Made by a program: the position numbers and the translations under genes. A stretch of DNA of 5,634 bases from Saprospiraceae bacterium. Lineage in GTDB: Bacteria > Bacteroidota > Bacteroidia > Chitinophagales > Saprospiraceae. This document shows, piece by piece, positions 1 through 5,634 of the stretch. A model generated the notes under the pieces. That model saw nothing but the letters and a program-made list of their open reading frames with translations. It had not been told where the DNA came from and searched no databases. The stretch lies in the NCBI GenBank assembly GCA_029262975.1, contig JAJCYJ010000242.1, positions 1 through 5,634 on the forward strand. The letters run 5' to 3'. Position 1 is the stretch's first letter; each line of letters begins with the position of its first letter.

Positions 1-1
1 A

Positions 2-736
2 GAGCTCATCCAAAAATTTTCAAATAAGTCAAAAGACGCTAAGAAAAAGTTATCTGTTCAAAAGGATAAAAATCGTTTTATATGGAACATGCGATATCCT
101 GGATTTAAGGAATTTCCAGGCATGGTACTTTATTCTTCACCCAATAATGGCCCAAAGGCGGTGCCGGGTCAATACACGGCCATTTTAAAAGTAGACGATA
201 ACATTGCTCAAGTCGAATTTGCAATTGCGAAAGACCCTCGACTTCCGAACACAGATATGGATTATCAAAAACAATTGGACTTTCTTCTGGCAGTCCGGGA
301 TAAAGTAAGCGAAGCACATCAAGCTATGATTGATATCAAAAGTATTCGGGATGATATCGAATATTTTGATAACAAATTAAAAGACAAAGAAATATATGCT
401 GAGCTACTCGGCCTCACCAAACAATTAAATTCTGAAATGTCTGTGATCGAAAATGAAATACATATGACAAAGAATCAGAGCAGGCAAGATCCGCTTAACT
501 ATGGTATTCGTATAAATAACAGATTGGCATTTTTAATGGCTGATCAACAAAGAGGTGACTATCCACCCACTGATCAAGCGGAAGAAGTGAGAGTTTCTAT
601 TTCAACAGAATTAGATAATGAATTAACCAAACTCGATGCACTCCTTGAAGAAAAATTAGCAGCAATTAACACGAAAGGGAAAGCATTAGGTATACAAATA
701 CTTAGTGAAAGGCTGAGCCGGAATGTAAGACCATGA
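2..736 (+). CDS. C-terminal part of a VPS10/sortilin-type BNR-repeat glycosyl hydrolase-like protein (5' end outside window)
   Basis: The frame is open from the left edge to the TGA at 734-736, giving 244 residues. The ATG at 89 is internal, because clearly family-like sequence (NRFIWNMRYPGF) begins just before it. What is seen matches the C-terminal region of large (about 1000-residue) secreted proteins annotated as VPS10/sortilin or BNR-repeat glycosyl hydrolases. There is a beta-sandwich segment with the hallmark GPKAVPGQYTAIL, then FAIAKDPRLPNTDMDYQKQ, a long charged helical stretch (about residues 100-160 of the fragment), the signature LNYGIRINNRLAFL, then DYPPTDQAEEV and a final helix. 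In the family, the missing N-terminal part holds Asp-box beta-propellers and a signal peptide. The true substrate of these proteins is not established, so 'hydrolase' is a family label. The gene converges with the minus-strand META gene 43 bp downstream. Family assignment is confident; biochemical role is not. Confidence 0.85.
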   Translation, partial: ELIQKFSNKSKDAKKKLSVQKDKNRFIWNMRYPGFKEFPGMVLYSSPNNGPKAVPGQYTAILKVDDNIAQVEFAIAKDPRLPNTDMDYQKQLDFLLAVRDKVSEAHQAMIDIKSIRDDIEYFDNKLKDKEIYAELLGLTKQLNSEMSVIENEIHMTKNQSRQDPLNYGIRINNRLAFLMADQQRGDYPPTDQAEEVRVSISTELDNELTKLDALLEEKLAAINTKGKALGIQILSERLSRNVRP

Positions 737-750
737 TCCATTTTATTTTC

Positions 751-788
751 AGGTAAGTAAACGTGTAGAATACCAATACTTACTTTTT
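751..788 (+). terminator. Possible intrinsic terminator of the glycosyl hydrolase-like gene
   Basis: GTAAGTA at 753-759 pairs perfectly with TACTTAC at 777-783. A G-T wobble (752/784) and an A-T pair (751/785) extend the stem to about 9 bp around a 17-nt loop, followed by TTT at 786-788. It begins 15 nt after the TGA at 736. On the minus strand the stem is not followed by a T-run, so the polarity suits the + strand gene. The right arm overlaps the stop codon of the convergent gene. The stem is GC-poor, so the call is tentative. Confidence 0.4.
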
Positions 789-1253
789 ATCTAATACATA
801 TGTCGCAGGATGGAAGTCCAATGTTCCTTTTTTACTGATAATAGTCAGTCTGTCATCTAAAAGTTTAAATCTATGTCCTGATGACAGTAAATCAAAAAAT
901 TGGTTTTCTAATTTCTGATTACTCCTGCAACCTACCTTGGTTGCCATAATGGGTTCGAATTGAATGCGATTCTTTGATATTTGGTAGCTTGAGTTATAGC
1001 GATTACAAACTCCCATACCAGATACTTTTAATGAATCAAAACTTAGCGATATTAGCACTTCAACATGTACCCCCTGAATTTCGTATAGAATCCATGAGGA
1101 ACTAGTAAGAGCTAATTTATCTTCTGTCTCTATCTTTGAGGAATGACAAGCCAATTGAAGAATTATAAACAAAAATAGGCATGCACTCTTCAAGTGACTT
1201 TGATAATCCATTGAAAATTTACTTCGGAATATCTTGTAAATGCCTGGAGACAT
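780..1253 (-). CDS. META-domain (DUF306, HslJ-like) lipoprotein
   Basis: This is a 157-residue envelope protein. A hydrophobic segment (residues 24-35) ends at Cys36 in LQLAC, a loose lipobox (Gln at -3) such as Bacteroidota often show, so a lipid-anchored periplasmic or outer-membrane protein is likely. The remainder fits one META domain: the entry motif SSSWILYEIQG (51-61), the core VSGMGVCNRYNSSYQI (77-92) with Cys83, the strand and turn IQFEPIMATKVGC (97-109) with Cys109, the helix ENQFFDLLSSG (116-126) and the closing LTIISKKGTLDF (136-147). META proteins are linked to heat-shock or antibiotic tolerance (HslJ in E. coli), but no specific reaction is known. The second Met (codon at 1209-1211) would give a more usual 22-residue signal sequence and is at least as likely as the first; neither has a Shine-Dalgarno site. 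The gene stands alone, 190 bp from the upstream serine hydrolase gene. Confidence 0.8.
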   Translation of the reverse strand: MSPGIYKIFRSKFSMDYQSHLKSACLFLFIILQLACHSSKIETEDKLALTSSSWILYEIQGVHVEVLISLSFDSLKVSGMGVCNRYNSSYQISKNRIQFEPIMATKVGCRSNQKLENQFFDLLSSGHRFKLLDDRLTIISKKGTLDFHPATYVLDKK

Positions 1254-1282
1254 TTAATACTTTAAATTAATTAATGTTATAG

Positions 1283-1297
1283 GTACATTAATTGTAC
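1283..1297. repeat. Short inverted repeat upstream of the META lipoprotein gene
   Basis: GTACA (1283-1287) and TGTAC (1293-1297) are perfect inverted arms separated by TTAAT. The site lies 30-44 bp upstream of the first start codon, where a promoter or operator would sit. It could be an operator half-site pair, but dyads this short arise by chance in AT-rich spacers. Confidence 0.25.
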
Positions 1298-1329
1298 ATA
1301 AAGGAAATCAATTTATCCCACTATATAAG

Positions 1330-1369
1330 AAAAAGACACTAATACTTTTCATTAAATAGTCGGTCTTTT
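1330..1369 (-). terminator. Possible terminator downstream of the serine hydrolase gene
   Basis: Read on the minus strand, AAAAGAC (1369-1363) pairs with GTCTTTT (1337-1331). A further 3-bp ACT/AGT pairing (1360-1358 with 1340-1338) lies beyond a two-base CG bulge. The right arm runs into T-rich sequence (TTTTTCTTAT). It lies about 75 nt past the hydrolase stop codon and before the next gene. The stem is bulged, AT-rich and has a long loop, so it is a weak candidate. Confidence 0.25.
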
Positions 1370-1442
1370 ATTTTACTATTAAAATAGAAGGAATTAAGTA
1401 TATTCAACGGTAAACCTTTAAATATTTTCAATTCAATGTAAC

Positions 1443-2870
1443 TCACATGCTACCTGTTTTTAGGAATTTCAGATTTGTTACACGACCTGCGTCTAATGTC
1501 ATGCCAAATATACTGTTACTCCTGTCTCTGAAAAAGTTCATTTTTAGATTGCCCTCTAATACGGTGAATACATCCTTGTTTGTGCTTTTAAGAAGCCTTG
1601 GTTCATTGTATTTCACGCGGAAATACAAACGGTTGTCCTTGGTTAAAATATTATAATTCACATCTAATTCTTCACAATAGTATGTTCCTGTATATTCAGA
1701 AGGATCTGACCCGATTGAAGTTGCCTCTGAAGTTCCCGCATCATTCTCCACACTTTCATTTGATTCTGGCTGCTCCCCCATTTGTTCTTTTAAGAAAACT
1801 TCCGCGACTTTTTCAGCCATTTCTGTACTATTAAAGGATGATATATTTCCCAATAATATCACAGAGAAATTTTGATCCGGAAAACGCATTAATTGAGCCC
1901 GATATCCTGCTAATGATCCCGAGTGACTTACTGTTTTCAGCCCTCGATAATTACCATTCACCAGGGCAAAGGCATATCCGCTACTTTCACCATTATTCAA
2001 AAGTCCTTCTTCATGCATCTTTTCTAAAATAGCCGAAGTACCCTTCCCTAATTTATTTTTATAAAAGTTTTGATCCCATTTATACAAATCCTCTATAGTA
2101 CTGTACACACCTCCAGAACCAACCAAATCGAATCTCATTATTAAATTTTGAAAGTGATCATTCTCTTGATAATAACTAAAAGCACGATTTTTAATGATAT
2201 GATAATGATCATCATGGAAGTGTGTTTGTGCCATTCCTAAAGGATTAAAGATATATTCTTCAGCATAATCCTTAATAGATTCTCCCGCTACTTTTTCAAT
2301 TATCATAGCCAGCATGAAGTAGCACGAGTTGCTATATAAATATCTTTCACCCGGATTGAAATTCAACTCTGTCTGTCGTTTAATCATTTCATAAACGGCG
2401 CCTTCATCGATATGGTCCAGATAATCATTGCCTGCTAATGACCATAGTGTCAAATAATCTCGCACGCCACTCGTATGATGAATAAAATGGCGTATCGTAA
2501 GAGGTTGATCATACCTGGGAAAGTCTGGAAGAAATTTTTGAATTTCGTCATCAAGTTCTAATCTACCCTGCTCTTCCAGAAGTAATATGCAAAACGTTAC
2601 AAATTGCTTAGATACGGAACCGATATAAAACACCGAAGTAGGAGAGATGGGAATATCATGCTCCAGGTCTGCCATTCCGTATCCCCGTTTATAAATTAAT
2701 TCTCCGTCTTTAATCACTCCCAGAGCACATCCCGGACTATCTTGACGATCCCATTTTTGAAAAAGGGCATCAACGTCTTCATTATCCTGAAATTGTTGAA
2801 TTTCAGTATTACATCCAATAAATGTCGTCAATAAAATGACAACTGTTATTAGGTATTTTATAATTTTCAT
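1443..2870 (-). CDS. Beta-lactamase-family (class C / DD-peptidase-like) serine hydrolase lipoprotein
   Basis: This is a 475-residue lipoprotein: a signal peptide ends in the lipobox FIGC (Cys20), so it acts in the periplasm or at a membrane surface. The catalytic set of the PF00144 family is complete: nucleophile motif SVSK (Ser85, Lys88), the supporting HHTSG (131-135), YSN (Tyr179-Asn181) and HSG (316-318), the equivalent of the KTG motif. FNPLGM (208-213) and GSGGVYST (251-258) are further family marks. A Ser/Glu/Asn-rich linker (about 362-391) leads to an accessory C-terminal domain (about 392-475, starting EYTGTYYCEELDVNY) common in this family. Members include DD-peptidases, esterases and D-aminopeptidases, so the substrate cannot be assigned and antibiotic resistance should not be assumed. 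I chose the ATG at 2870. An in-frame TTG at 2876, two codons upstream, has AAGGA (2890-2886) 9 nt before it and is a real alternative. Stop is TGA. There is no sign of truncation. Confidence 0.9.
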   Translation of the reverse strand: MKIIKYLITVVILLTTFIGCNTEIQQFQDNEDVDALFQKWDRQDSPGCALGVIKDGELIYKRGYGMADLEHDIPISPTSVFYIGSVSKQFVTFCILLLEEQGRLELDDEIQKFLPDFPRYDQPLTIRHFIHHTSGVRDYLTLWSLAGNDYLDHIDEGAVYEMIKRQTELNFNPGERYLYSNSCYFMLAMIIEKVAGESIKDYAEEYIFNPLGMAQTHFHDDHYHIIKNRAFSYYQENDHFQNLIMRFDLVGSGGVYSTIEDLYKWDQNFYKNKLGKGTSAILEKMHEEGLLNNGESSGYAFALVNGNYRGLKTVSHSGSLAGYRAQLMRFPDQNFSVILLGNISSFNSTEMAEKVAEVFLKEQMGEQPESNESVENDAGTSEATSIGSDPSEYTGTYYCEELDVNYNILTKDNRLYFRVKYNEPRLLKSTNKDVFTVLEGNLKMNFFRDRSNSIFGMTLDAGRVTNLKFLKTGSM

Positions 2871-3047
2871 ATCCAATGATTTTGATCCTTGAAGAAATTC
2901 AACTGAAGTTAATGTATAAATTAGGTTTTAAAAATGAGATGAACCATTCTAAAAAACACTAGTAGCAAATTGAGCAATTCTCCCTAAACAGTCTTCTCCA
3001 ATAATACAAAAATGGTAAGCGTATTTAAAAAGTTGAACCTATTTCGA

Positions 3048-4763
3048 TTATTCTCTTAGATCGAGTCGGGCATTGTCATTGACGTCACCGATCTTGACAC
3101 CAATAAAATTAATATCAGAAACATCTTTGTCAAGCTGAACAGTAATCATCTCATCAGGTATTACACCTACTGTAGTGAGATCCTGTGAAGCATCAATAAA
3201 ACGCCAACTCAAATTATTGGAAAAGGTAGATGATAAACCAAGGAGTACTCGTTTCATTTGTACAAGATCACTGGCAGAAATGGACCCATTATTATTGACA
3301 TCTGCAGCCATCAATTGATAAGGATCTGTAAATGTTATAAATGATAGAATATGTCGCGCGGTCAAAACAAGATCTGTCGATGAGATGCCATTCGCCGGAC
3401 CATCATTATAATATGCCTTGACATTATAACTCACATTACCAGCCAATCCGGATATGGTATAATTTCCTGAGGCATCTGTCACTGTTTTCATTCCATTGTT
3501 TAGTCTGACCTCCGCACCCTGAATGTCTCCGCCATTACGCGAGGCGATCTTACCGCTAATCGAAAAGGTAGAAGAACTTGTCTCACAACTGTCTTTATAT
3601 ACAGTTAAGAATAGTGCATCGCCCGAAAGTATAAAACAACTATCTGCTGTAATATTGGCTATAGGATCTCCCAGGGTATAATTTAATGTTCCGGCGAAAC
3701 TAATTCCAAATACTCTATTAGGATCAGAGCCCGAATTTTCAAAATCAAAACTAGACGTATTGTGTACGGCTATGAGGCGATTCAATGTATCAGTGATCAA
3801 ATAACTGTAATGTTCTCCCGGTTCAACAAATTGATTATTGATCAATGGGATTACATCAGCTATACCGTCAGAGGGGCAAATATGTACTTCTGTTGCCCAA
3901 TTGGTGGTCGCAGTAATAGACTCCTGACATTCAAAATCAGTAGAACAGTTTTCCTTTTTGACTGTAAGAAAAGTTGTAAGACTTGAAATAATTGCACAGC
4001 TGTCGGATAATATTGAGTTAATAGGATCACCAATATTGTATGAAAGGGTACCTCTGTACGAAACACCAAAAATGTATTCTGATTCTTGTGAAGATCCTTC
4101 GAAATTAAAGCTGTCCTCAAAATGAAGGAAACGAATATTATTATTGGCATCTGCAAAGATATATGCATATCGATCTCCGGCAGATATGCCACCTGAATTT
4201 ATCAGTTCGATTATATCATCTTCCCCATCTGAGGTACAAATGGTGATTTCTGAAGCCCAATCAGTCGTCGCAACAATGGTCTCAGTACATAGATTTTGTG
4301 TAGTGGTATCCATACCACCACCTCCGCCGATGACAGGATCTTCACAGCTCGGAATACCCAATCTTCCTCCTCCCCAAAAAGCATCAAATGTCACACACCT
4401 AAAGACTACAAAATTATATTGAGATATAGATATTTTATCATTGATAATAAAGGAAATTTCACCACTGAAATGGCTCAGACCATCAGTCGTACCTATATCA
4501 GCAAGCATGATCCCCCCTGCCGTAGAAGTACTGTCATTGCTCAAGAAAATCTGAACATCAGGGCCGGATTGCGTAAGAAAATCACTCCCCAGTCTTAAAG
4601 AGAATGATTCATCGTCAGATCTCTCGAGATAGGCTGTCCCCTCCATTTCATAGGCTCCATTACTCAAAATCGCCGTACGGACACAATCGACAGCCTGGCC
4701 CATAAGCGAAAAAGTGTACATCGTGAGGATGAGCAGAAAGGCGAAATTTTTGAAATATGACAT
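3048..4763 (-). CDS. Secreted multidomain protein: DM13 domain, two cysteine repeats, CarboxypepD_reg-like domain, dockerin-like C-terminus
   Basis: This is a 571-residue exported protein. Residues 1-23 form a signal peptide (core FAFLLILTMYTF, likely cut near MGQA). Residues 27-136 resemble a DM13 domain: SNGAYEMEGTAYL, LRLGSDFLTQSGPDVQIFLS, TDGLSHFSG, then YNFVVFRCVTFDAFWGGGRL with the typical single Cys (Cys123). DM13 has been proposed to act in redox or electron transfer, which is unproven here. After a Gly-rich linker (145-150) come two homologous 115-residue repeats (159-273 and 279-393). Residues 400-450 look like a CarboxypepD_reg beta-sandwich (SGKIASRNGGDIQGAEVRLN, TDASGNYTISGLAG). 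Residues 453-530 form a dockerin-like unit: NGISSTDLVLTARHIL is a degenerate first loop, and Asp488-Asn490-Asn492-Gly493-Ile495-Asp499 is a complete calcium loop. The protein ends soon after GVKIGDVN, with no recognisable type IX secretion C-terminal domain. Start: the ATG at 4763 follows AAAGGAG by 11 nt; an upstream in-frame TTG (4799) is less likely. Its role is unknown; adhesion or surface binding is inference. Confidence 0.85.
   Translation of the reverse strand: MSYFKNFAFLLILTMYTFSLMGQAVDCVRTAILSNGAYEMEGTAYLERSDDESFSLRLGSDFLTQSGPDVQIFLSNDSTSTAGGIMLADIGTTDGLSHFSGEISFIINDKISISQYNFVVFRCVTFDAFWGGGRLGIPSCEDPVIGGGGGMDTTTQNLCTETIVATTDWASEITICTSDGEDDIIELINSGGISAGDRYAYIFADANNNIRFLHFEDSFNFEGSSQESEYIFGVSYRGTLSYNIGDPINSILSDSCAIISSLTTFLTVKKENCSTDFECQESITATTNWATEVHICPSDGIADVIPLINNQFVEPGEHYSYLITDTLNRLIAVHNTSSFDFENSGSDPNRVFGISFAGTLNYTLGDPIANITADSCFILSGDALFLTVYKDSCETSSSTFSISGKIASRNGGDIQGAEVRLNNGMKTVTDASGNYTISGLAGNVSYNVKAYYNDGPANGISSTDLVLTARHILSFITFTDPYQLMAADVNNNGSISASDLVQMKRVLLGLSSTFSNNLSWRFIDASQDLTTVGVIPDEMITVQLDKDVSDINFIGVKIGDVNDNARLDLRE
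3585..3929 (-). repeat. Cysteine repeat B of the DM13 protein (residues 279-393)
   Basis: This encodes the second 115-residue repeat, from Cys279 to Cys393. Landmarks shared with repeat A are ATTNWATEVHICPSDG, the segment ending in LITDTLNRL, SSFDFE, VFGISFAGTLNYTLGDPI, DSC and FLTVYKDSC. Cysteines fall at 279, 296, 376 and 393, suggesting two disulfides per repeat. In my recollection, similar repeats (C..DG..D; ITDA.GNI; FDFEG; IW.ISF.G; GCF.LSN) recur in large Saprospiria surface proteins. Confidence 0.8.
3945..4289 (-). repeat. Cysteine repeat A of the DM13 protein (residues 159-273)
   Basis: This encodes the first 115-residue repeat, from Cys159 to Cys273. It matches repeat B position by position: ATTDWASEITICTSDG, YIFADANNNI, DSFNFEG, IFGVSYRGTLSYNIGDPI, DSC and FLTVKKENC. 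The cysteines at 159, 176, 256 and 273 have exactly the same spacing as in repeat B, and the two copies are offset by 120 residues. The DNA copies have diverged clearly, so the duplication is old. Confidence 0.8.
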
Positions 4764-4774
4764 GCTTGTATGAA

Positions 4775-4781
4775 CTCCTTT
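4775..4781 (-). promoter_or_regulatory. Shine-Dalgarno sequence that fixes the start of the DM13 protein
   Basis: The minus strand reads AAAGGAG here, 11 nt before the ATG at 4763. This is a strong match for a phylum in which such sites are often absent. It lies inside the extension that an upstream TTG start would add, and it directly precedes a standard signal peptide, so it supports the ATG. Confidence 0.5.
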
Positions 4782-4836
4782 GAAGCATAAAAATAACAAG
4801 CTTTTACATATTAATAAAAATCATATTAGATGTATT

Positions 4837-4869
4837 CAGATATATTTGATCGGATAGTGTTATCAACAA
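4837..4869 (-). promoter_or_regulatory. Candidate Bacteroidota-type promoter for the DM13 protein gene
   Basis: On the minus strand, TTG (4866-4864, with a second TTG directly before it) is followed after a 19-bp spacer by TATATCTG (4844-4837). This is one mismatch from the Bacteroidota -7 element TAnnTTTG, at the usual distance from the -33 TTG. It would give a leader of roughly 65-70 nt before the ATG at 4763. AT-rich sequence yields chance matches, so this is a candidate only. Confidence 0.3.
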
Positions 4870-4881
4870 AAGTCTTTTGTT
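4865..4881. repeat. 17-bp perfect palindrome between the barrel gene and the DM13 gene
   Basis: AACAAAAG (4865-4872) and CTTTTGTT (4874-4881) are perfect inverted arms around one central base. The site lies 33 bp past the stop codon of the barrel gene and overlaps the TTG pair of the candidate promoter for the next gene. It could be an operator for a dimeric regulator. As an RNA hairpin it would have about 6 A-T/G-C pairs and no following T-run on the minus strand, so it is a poor terminator. Confidence 0.4.
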
Positions 4882-4913
4882 TATATTAATTGACGATTCT
4901 CTGATAAGTCTGA

Positions 4914-5634
4914 CTAAAAAACAATACCCATATTAAACATATAGCGGCGGTACTTGTACGCTTCAAATATGGAAGTTGATTCCCAGCGTTGGCGGTATTC
5001 GAATGAACTATTTTGGAGCTTTAACCCGATGCCTACAAAGGCATTGACCGTTTCATTTCCTCCTAACCTGTATCCTATTTCAGGATTTACATATATTCCG
5101 CCTGATGTGCCGATGATACCAAATTCATCATTGACAAGACCGAAGCCATGACCTATTCTGAGACTGTAATAAGGTGTAATCTTCCTATCTAATAAAAACC
5201 CTCGAACTTCCCCAAAAACCGGAATGATTCTCCTTCCCTCTCCATCATCATAATTATCCAGACCTGCTCCTATTCCTAATCCCAGAAGTTTGTCCAATCG
5301 ATAGCCTGCCGCATATGCTAAACTATATCCACCGGTTTTATTTAAAGAAACACCTCCGGACAGAGCGTGGTAAATGCCTTTATTACGGAACCTGTTGGGT
5401 TGTACAATCTTAACATCACGATAATTGGGGTAAATCTTGCGCAAATAATTTTGCGGAATTTCCAGGATATAGCCGCTTTCAAATTTAAAAAGTATAGACT
5501 CATTCAATTTGTATTCAACAATCTCACCTCTTAAAGTATAGCCATTATTCAGCGTAATTTTATCGCTTTCTCTTTCTGTCTGCGCGATACTCTGACACCA
5601 CATCAATAAGAGTAAAAAGACGTGTATAAATTGT
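4914..5634 (-). CDS. Outer-membrane beta-barrel protein with N-terminal SH3-like segment (5' end outside window)
   Basis: The frame stays open through the right edge. The codons upstream of the ATG at 5603 encode hydrophobic residues (FIHVFLLLL) that continue into MWCQSIAQ, a typical signal-peptide core and cleavage region. The real start therefore lies a few codons beyond the window and the ATG at 5603 is internal. Numbering from that Met, residues 14-58 (DKITLNNGYTLRGEIVEY, then ESGYILEIPQNYLRKI) form a small beta-rich, SH3/Sm-like segment seen at the start of many Bacteroidota envelope proteins. Residues from about 70 to 229 show alternating short strands rich in Gly and aromatics (GLGIGAGLDNY, PYYSLRIGHGFGLV, NAFVGIGLKLQ) and end in Phe (MFNMGIVF), as expected for an 8-10-stranded outer-membrane barrel. 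No specific function can be assigned. The stop is TAG, with 150 bp to the DM13 gene downstream. Confidence 0.75.
   Translation of the reverse strand, partial: QFIHVFLLLLMWCQSIAQTERESDKITLNNGYTLRGEIVEYKLNESILFKFESGYILEIPQNYLRKIYPNYRDVKIVQPNRFRNKGIYHALSGGVSLNKTGGYSLAYAAGYRLDKLLGLGIGAGLDNYDDGEGRRIIPVFGEVRGFLLDRKITPYYSLRIGHGFGLVNDEFGIIGTSGGIYVNPEIGYRLGGNETVNAFVGIGLKLQNSSFEYRQRWESTSIFEAYKYRRYMFNMGIVF

Noticed and set aside
1376..1387. CTATT-AA-AATAG inverted repeat
   Set aside because: Five A/T-dominated base pairs are too weak and too common in AT-rich spacers to call a regulatory site or terminator.
1447..2032. Short + strand reading frames opposite the serine hydrolase gene
   Set aside because: They are antisense to a complete catalytic-motif-bearing gene and show no family features; none has a convincing start context.
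1443..2870. Calling the serine hydrolase an antibiotic-resistance beta-lactamase
   Set aside because: The SxxK/YxN/HxG set is shared by esterases and peptidases. The lipoprotein form and accessory C-terminal domain are typical of non-resistance members of the family.
2968..2979. AATTG-AG-CAATT inverted repeat between the serine hydrolase and DM13 genes
   Set aside because: The arms are only 5 bp, there is no T-run in either direction and no adjoining promoter elements that I can support.
2945..3047. Possible frameshifted continuation of the DM13 protein beyond its stop
   Set aside because: Reading the minus strand past the stop, the original frame meets another stop within four codons, and I see no family-like residues in the spacer that would indicate a broken longer gene.
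4144..4598. Two overlapping + strand reading frames opposite the DM13 protein gene
   Set aside because: They lie wholly inside a confidently recognised minus-strand gene, have no recognisable domains, and look like antisense shadow frames.
3048..4763. Cellulosome interpretation of the dockerin-like region
   Set aside because: Only one calcium loop is complete, no cohesin or cellulase domain is present in the window, and such dockerin-like units are common in this phylum outside cellulosomes.
4841..4848. A perfect TATATTTG (-7 type) box on the + strand
   Set aside because: No TTG sits at the right distance upstream on the + strand, and no + strand gene follows, so it is most likely chance in AT-rich sequence.

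Overview
The window is AT-rich bacterial DNA that most likely comes from a member of the Bacteroidota, probably the Saprospiria (Lewinella/Saprospira-like). The evidence is indirect: secreted or lipid-anchored proteins dominate, most start sites have little or no Shine-Dalgarno sequence, and the 571-residue protein carries a dockerin-like C-terminus (NGISSTDLVLTARHIL, AADVNNNGSISASDLV, SWRFID, GVKIGDVN) plus cysteine repeats of a type I associate with large Saprospiria surface proteins. No 16S rRNA or other taxonomic marker is present.

Layout. At the left edge, on the + strand, is the 3' end (2-736) of a VPS10/sortilin-type BNR-repeat glycosyl hydrolase-like gene. It meets a block of four minus-strand genes head-on, 43 bp away, with a possible + strand hairpin terminator in the junction. 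Reading leftward along the minus strand from the right edge, the block contains: an outer-membrane beta-barrel protein with a small N-terminal SH3-like segment (4914 to beyond 5634, start outside the window); a secreted multidomain protein (3048-4763) with an N-terminal DM13 domain, two 115-residue cysteine repeats, a carboxypeptidase-regulatory-like domain and a dockerin-like end; a beta-lactamase-family serine hydrolase lipoprotein (1443-2870); and a small META-domain (HslJ-like) lipoprotein (780-1253).

The minus-strand genes are separated by about 150-190 bp, so they look like neighbouring single-gene units rather than a tight operon. I see no shared pathway beyond the cell envelope: every complete product has a signal peptide or lipobox, and both partial products belong to secreted or outer-membrane families. 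Intergenic stretches are all shorter than 200 bp and very AT-rich; the short inverted repeats in them are listed. I see no RNA gene, mobile element, CRISPR array or phage sequence. The region looks mostly ordinary. The most unusual item is the 571-residue DM13/cysteine-repeat/dockerin-like protein.
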